The notes beneath the pieces were generated by a model that saw only the letters and a program-made list of their open reading frames with translations, was not told where the DNA came from and did no database searches. From Actinokineospora terrae (GTDB lineage Bacteria; Actinomycetota; Actinomycetes; Mycobacteriales; Pseudonocardiaceae), in contig NZ_FOGI01000009.1 in the NCBI RefSeq assembly GCF_900111175.1, positions 344,654 through 408,653 on the forward strand: DNA of 64,000 nucleotides. Direction: 5' to 3'. The first letter of the stretch is position 1; the number at the start of each line of letters is the position of its first letter. The position numbers were made by a program, and so were the translations under genes. Of this stretch, positions 60,489-64,000 are shown in pieces.

Positions 60489-62561
60489 GTGACCACCACC
60501 GACGGCCGGATCTCGCTGCCGCTGTTGCCCCCGAACCACCCGCTCGGCCGCTCGTCGATCACGTGCGAGTACCGGTGTGGCAACGCCTGTTCGCACGAGG
60601 CGCCCAACACCTCGGACAACGCCTACTTCGGTGACGTCGTCCGCTCGATCGTCAGCCGCCGCGGCATGTTGAAGGCGGGCGCGGTGCTCGCCGTCGCCGG
60701 TGCTGGTGTCGCAGGCCTGGCGGGCACCGCCGCCGCGCACCCCGACCACGGTGGGCACGGTGGCGGCAACGGCCGCCCGCGCGGCCCCAAGGGCCTCGAC
60801 TTCACCGCCGTGGCGCCCAACCGCGAGGACCGGATCGTCACCCCGGAGGGCTACCACAACTCGGTCGTCATCCGCTGGGGCGACCCGGTGCTGCCCGGCG
60901 CGCCCGCGTTCGACTTCGACAACCAGACCGCCGCGGCGCAGGCCAAGCAGTTCGGCTTCAACAACGACTTCTGCGGCCTGGTGCCGTTCGGCCACGACCG
61001 CTGGCTCATGGTGAGCAACCACGAGTACACGACCGAGTCGGCCATGTTCAAGGGCTTCAGCCAGGCCAACCCGACCGAGGAGCAGGTCAAGATCGGCTGG
61101 GCCGCGCACGGCCTGTCGGTCGTCGTCGTCGAGCGCGAGCGGCGCACCGGCAAGCTGCTGCCCAAGCTCGACCGCCGCTACAACCGCCGGATCACCGTCA
61201 CCTCCGAGTTCGAGGTCGACGGCCCGGCCGCGGGCAGCGCGTTCCTGCGCACCTCCGCGGACCCGACCGGCCGCAAGGTGTTCGGCACGCTGAACAACTG
61301 CGCCGGTGGCGTCACCCCGTGGGGCACGATCCTGTCCGGCGAGGAGAACTTCAACCAGTACTTCGCCAACGCGGGTTCGGTGACCGACCCGGTCGTCAAG
61401 ACCCGGCTCACCCGCTACGGCCTCGCCGGTGCCGCCAGCACCCGCAAGTGGGAGAACTTCGACCGGCGCTTCGACGTGGCCAAGGAGCCCAACGAGGTCA
61501 ACCGGTTCGGCTGGATCGTCGAGGTCGACCCGCTCGAGCCCGGGTCCAAGCCGGTGAAGCACACCGCGCTGGGCCGGTTCAAGCACGAGGGCGCGACCAT
61601 CCAGATCGCCCGCAACGGCAAGGTCGTCGCCTACCTCGGTGACGACGAGCGCTTCGACTACGTCTACAAGTACGTCTCGAAGGAGCGCTACCGCCCGGGT
61701 GACAGCCCGGCTGCCCGCGCGCACAACAAGAAGCTGCTCTCCGACGGCACCCTCTACGTCGCGCAGTTCACCGGCGACAGCCCGGCCACCGAGTTCGACG
61801 GCACCGGCAAGCTGCCCACCGACGGCGAGTTCGACGGCTCCGGCAAGTGGATCCCGCTGGCCTCCGGCGACAAGTCGTTCGTGGACGGCTTCACCGCCGA
61901 GGAGGTGTACGTCTTCACCCGCCTCGCCGCGGACAAGGTCGGCGCCACCAAGATGGACCGCCCCGAGGACGTGCAGCCCAACCCGGTCAACGGCCGGATC
62001 TACGCCGCGCTGACCAACAACACCGACCGCGGCAAGCCGGGCAAGGAAGGCCCGACCGAGATCAACCCGCGCAACGGCAACAAGCACGGCCACATCCTGG
62101 AGTGGGAGGAGAGCCGCGGCGACCACACCGCGCTCACCTTCTCGTGGAAGCTGCTGCTGGTCTGCGGTGACCCGGCCACGGCCGACACCTACTTCGGCGG
62201 GTACGACAAGACCCAGGTCAGCCCGATCTCCTGCCCGGACAACGTCGCCTTCGACCGCCACGGCAACCTGTGGATCTCCACCGACGGCAACGCGCTCGGC
62301 TCGAACGACGGCCTGTTCGTGGTGCCGGTCTCCGGCCGCTACCGCGGTTACCTCAAGCAGTTCCTCACCGTGCCGCTGGGCGCGGAGACCTGCGGCCCGG
62401 TCATCGAGGACGACTTCATCCTCGTGTCGGTGCAGCACCCGGGCGAGCTCGACGGCGCCAGCGCCGACAACCCGCTGACGCACTGGCCCGACGGTGGCAC
62501 CGCCCAGCCGCGCCCCGCGGTCGCGGCCATCTGGAAGTCCGGCTGCCGCATCGGCGAGTGA
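60489..62561 (+). CDS. PhoX-family phosphatase-like protein, Tat-exported
   Basis: 690 residues from GTG 60489 with ACGGAGG; the frame upstream is not coding. A twin-arginine signal (SRRGMLKAG, Arg 57-Arg 58) with a hydrophobic Ala/Val/Gly stretch and an AAA cleavage region follows an unusual 55-residue N-terminal extension that contains C26-x3-C30-x3-C34. The mature part is a DUF839/PhoX beta-propeller: LVPFGHDRWLMVSNHEYTTE, GTLNNCAGGVTPWGTILSGEENF, EGATIQIA, KVVAYLGDDERFDYVYKYVS and CPDNVAFDRHGNLWISTDG. PhoX enzymes are calcium- and iron-dependent alkaline phosphatases of the cell surface. Whether this one hydrolyses phosphate esters is inferred. Confidence 0.88.
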   Translation: MTTTDGRISLPLLPPNHPLGRSSITCEYRCGNACSHEAPNTSDNAYFGDVVRSIVSRRGMLKAGAVLAVAGAGVAGLAGTAAAHPDHGGHGGGNGRPRGPKGLDFTAVAPNREDRIVTPEGYHNSVVIRWGDPVLPGAPAFDFDNQTAAAQAKQFGFNNDFCGLVPFGHDRWLMVSNHEYTTESAMFKGFSQANPTEEQVKIGWAAHGLSVVVVERERRTGKLLPKLDRRYNRRITVTSEFEVDGPAAGSAFLRTSADPTGRKVFGTLNNCAGGVTPWGTILSGEENFNQYFANAGSVTDPVVKTRLTRYGLAGAASTRKWENFDRRFDVAKEPNEVNRFGWIVEVDPLEPGSKPVKHTALGRFKHEGATIQIARNGKVVAYLGDDERFDYVYKYVSKERYRPGDSPAARAHNKKLLSDGTLYVAQFTGDSPATEFDGTGKLPTDGEFDGSGKWIPLASGDKSFVDGFTAEEVYVFTRLAADKVGATKMDRPEDVQPNPVNGRIYAALTNNTDRGKPGKEGPTEINPRNGNKHGHILEWEESRGDHTALTFSWKLLLVCGDPATADTYFGGYDKTQVSPISCPDNVAFDRHGNLWISTDGNALGSNDGLFVVPVSGRYRGYLKQFLTVPLGAETCGPVIEDDFILVSVQHPGELDGASADNPLTHWPDGGTAQPRPAVAAIWKSGCRIGE

Positions 62562-62574
62562 TCTTCGCCTGACC

Positions 62575-62610
62575 AGGGGTCCGTGCGCTTTCCGCCGCGC
62601 ACGGACCCCT
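62575..62610 (+). terminator. terminator after the PhoX-like gene
   Basis: AGGGGTCCGTGCGC (62575-62588) pairs perfectly with 62597-62610 (14 bp), followed by TTAGGTTT. Confidence 0.88.
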
Positions 62611-62623
62611 TTAGGTTTGGCCC

Positions 62624-63301
62624 ATGCCCCTCGCCCTGATCACCGGCGCCTCCCGCGGCATCGGCGCCGCCACCGCGCGCGCCCTCGCCGACACCCACTC
62701 CCTGCTGCTCGGCGGCCGCGACACCGCCGCACTGGAGTCCCTCGCCGCCGAACTCCCCGACGCCCGCCCGTGGCCCGTCGAACTCACCGACCCGACCGCC
62801 CTCGCCGCCGCCACCGCGGACCTGGCCGAGGTCGACCTGCTGGTCCACTCCGCGGGCATCGCCCGAGTCGGCCCCCTCGCCGAGGCAACAGCAGCCCGCT
62901 GGCGCGAGATGTACGAGGTCAACGTCATCGCCGTAGTCGAACTGACCCGGCTGCTCCTGCCCGCCCTCCGCACCACCAAGGGCCAGGTAATCCTGATCAA
63001 CTCCGGCGCAGGCCAAAACGCCCACCCCGGCTGGGGCCCATACGCCGCCAGCAAGTTCGCCCTCCGCGCCTACGCAGACGTCCTACGCGGCGAGGAAACC
63101 CCCACCTCCGGAATCCGCGTAACCACAATCTTCCCCGGCCGAACCGCCACCGACATGCAACGCACCGTACGAGCGGACGAAGGCGCCGACTACGACCCCA
63201 CCCGCTACCTACGCCCAGAGTCCGTAGCCGCCGCCATCCGCACCGCCGCCCTAGCCACCCCCGAAGCCCACTTCACCGAAATCACCGTCCGCCCAACCTG
63301 A
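62624..63301 (+). CDS. short-chain dehydrogenase/reductase
   Basis: 225 residues from ATG 62624. Cofactor motif TGASRGIG, VHSAG, then INSGAG and YAASKFA (catalytic Tyr-Lys). A compact classical SDR. The last third uses more A-ending codons than the rest of the gene, and the gene runs straight into the 27-bp repeat array. It is monocistronic. Substrate unknown. Confidence 0.9.
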   Translation: MPLALITGASRGIGAATARALADTHSLLLGGRDTAALESLAAELPDARPWPVELTDPTALAAATADLAEVDLLVHSAGIARVGPLAEATAARWREMYEVNVIAVVELTRLLLPALRTTKGQVILINSGAGQNAHPGWGPYAASKFALRAYADVLRGEETPTSGIRVTTIFPGRTATDMQRTVRADEGADYDPTRYLRPESVAAAIRTAALATPEAHFTEITVRPT

Positions 63302-63320
63302 CCACCCGGCCCTCACCAAC

Positions 63321-63549
63321 GCTGGCCTCCACCCGGCCTTCACGATCGTTGGTCCTCCGCGCCCCACACAGGCGTTTGTCCTCATGCGCCCTCTACGCCG
63401 TTGGCCCGAACGCGCCCATCTCAAACGTTGGCCAACCACCCGGCCTCACAGACGTTGGCCCCAACACGCCCCTCTCAGACGTTGGCTGACAAGCGCCCCT
63501 CTACGACGTTGGCCGACAAGCGCTCCTCGGATCCGCTGGTGCCAAGCCG
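63321..63549. repeat. 27-bp tandem repeat array, nine units (locus B)
   Basis: Core hexamers (GTTGGC or one- to two-base variants) start at 63321, 63348, 63374, 63400, 63427, 63454, 63481, 63508 and 63535: a period of 27 with two 26-base steps. Between the cores a CGCCCCTCT-like segment recurs. The period is a multiple of three, so all frames read as nine-residue repeats, but no start or ribosome site supports a gene. It abuts the second inverted-repeat element exactly as at 25030-25096. Confidence 0.8.
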
Positions 63550-63673
63550 GCTCGATGGGGTGGACTTGTTTTGTGTGGGGGGGGGGGGGGACGGCACCCG
63601 TAGCGTCGCTCACCGTGGCAGGGCCTGCTTGTGGGCCCCTGCTTTGTGGTTCTGCCCGGGTGTCGTAGGGGCC
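63550..63673. mobile_element. truncated second copy of the MITE-like element
   Basis: From GCTCGATGGGG onward the sequence follows the element at 25096-25242 (same TTGTTTTGTG end, same CCCGTAGCGTCG and GGCAGGGCCTGCTT interior) up to GGGGCC at 63673, then diverges. The right terminal repeat is absent; the IS30-type transposase gene begins eight bases later. It contains a run of 14 G (63577-63590) where the other copy has five. Confidence 0.7.
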
Positions 63674-63680
63674 CTTGGTT

Positions 63681-64000
63681 TCAGGTGATGGGTGCGCCAC
63701 CGTGGTTGATCAGTAGTTCGTTCATCTTCTCGGTGGGCGACGCCCAGTCGAAAAAAATGCGGGGTCGTCCGTTGAGTTGGCGGGCGACGTGGTCGAGGTG
63801 GGCTTGGGAGTGGACCGACAGGTCGGTGCCTTTGGGGAAGTATTGGCGCAGGAGTCCGTTGGTGTTCTCGTTGGTTCCGCGCTGCCAGGGCGAATGTGGG
63901 TCGCAGAAGTAGACGGGTATCCCGGTGGTGACGGTGAACTTCGCGTGGTCCGCCATTTCGCTGCCCTGGTCCCAGGTGATCGAGTTTTTCAGGAATCCGG
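63681..64000 (-). CDS. IS30-family transposase, 5' end outside the window
   Basis: The C-terminal 106 residues of an IS30-type DDE transposase; the frame stays open to the window edge. Diagnostic stretches: NSITWDQGSEMA (second catalytic Asp), VYFCDPHSPWQRGTNENTNGLLRQYFPKGTDLS (catalytic Glu in the NENTNG part). The end differs from the usual LNGRPRKTLGW motif (here NGRPRIFFDWASP) but the frame is intact. Insertion of this element appears to have removed the right end of the adjoining MITE-like copy. Confidence 0.92.
   Translation of the reverse strand, partial: GFLKNSITWDQGSEMADHAKFTVTTGIPVYFCDPHSPWQRGTNENTNGLLRQYFPKGTDLSVHSQAHLDHVARQLNGRPRIFFDWASPTEKMNELLINHGGAPIT

Noticed and set aside
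63321..63549. CRISPR array
   Set aside because: The repeats follow one another directly, with no unique spacers of 30-40 bases, and no cas gene is near.
63384..63668. Repeat-protein gene over the 27-bp array
   Set aside because: All frames are open because the period is a multiple of three; no start with a ribosome site, and the frame runs into the inverted-repeat element.

Overview
The window comes from a high-GC actinomycete, most likely of the order Pseudonocardiales (relatives of Actinokineospora, Saccharothrix or Actinosynnema). The pointers are strong G/C third-position bias, frequent GTG and some TTG starts, tightly overlapping ATGA/GTGA operons, a type VII secretion (ESX) substrate locus, and two gene blocks whose order matches Mycobacterium: htdX-fabG4-fadA2, and ino1-padR-DUF5318-ponA1-GT87. 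I see no rRNA, tRNA or CRISPR array. Assignment below order level cannot be made from this sequence.

Layout, left to right. 0.1-7.9 kb (minus strand): DUF1206 membrane protein, VanW-family envelope protein, solitary GroES-like protein, thioredoxin/NHL-repeat protein, an orphan Imm1-type immunity protein and a large membrane-anchored protein. 8.0-10.4 kb: a polar amino acid ABC importer. 10.7-16.2 kb (plus): an ADP-ribosylglycohydrolase followed by a translationally coupled type VII effector cassette (YbaB-like, EspC-like, a 650-residue effector, and alternating toxin-like and immunity-like small genes). 16.3-18.4 kb: endonuclease V and an M20 peptidase. 18.8-22.5 kb: an E1alpha/E1beta/E2 2-oxoacid dehydrogenase operon. 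22.9-24.9 kb: SCP2-type lipid-binding protein with a zinc-motif partner, divergent from a TetR regulator.

24.9-29.1 kb: a repeat-rich intergenic region (27-bp tandem repeats, a 147-bp element with 27-bp terminal inverted repeats, a cluster of DnaA-box-like sequences), then the fatty-acid block htdX/fabG4 divergent from fadA2. 29.2-32.0 kb: an AAA ATPase, a 47-residue basic protein and a small membrane protein. 32.1-36.4 kb: a sodium:solute symporter pair, a small Cys-rich protein and GTP-dependent PEP carboxykinase. 36.9-41.7 kb: an acidic calcium-repeat protein and a dynamin-GrpE-dynamin operon. 41.8-43.7 kb: a NarL-type two-component system. 44.1-45.6 kb: a TetR/SDR pair with a perfect palindromic operator. 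45.8-50.1 kb: two tandem, clearly duplicated ABC-2 exporter cassettes.

50.3-54.5 kb: TrmB, a degenerate nitric-oxide-synthase-like protein and a GT87 glycosyltransferase. 54.6-60.3 kb: ponA1, DUF5318, a PadR regulator and inositol-phosphate synthase. 60.5-63.3 kb: a Tat-exported PhoX-family protein and a short-chain dehydrogenase. The right edge has a nine-unit 27-bp tandem repeat, a second copy of the inverted-repeat element, and an IS30-family transposase that seems to have interrupted that copy.

The most unusual items are the NOS-like protein lacking the substrate glutamate and pterin segment (51676-52794), the duplicated toxin/immunity pairs (12746-16180), and the composite repeat family found at both 25.0 and 63.3 kb.
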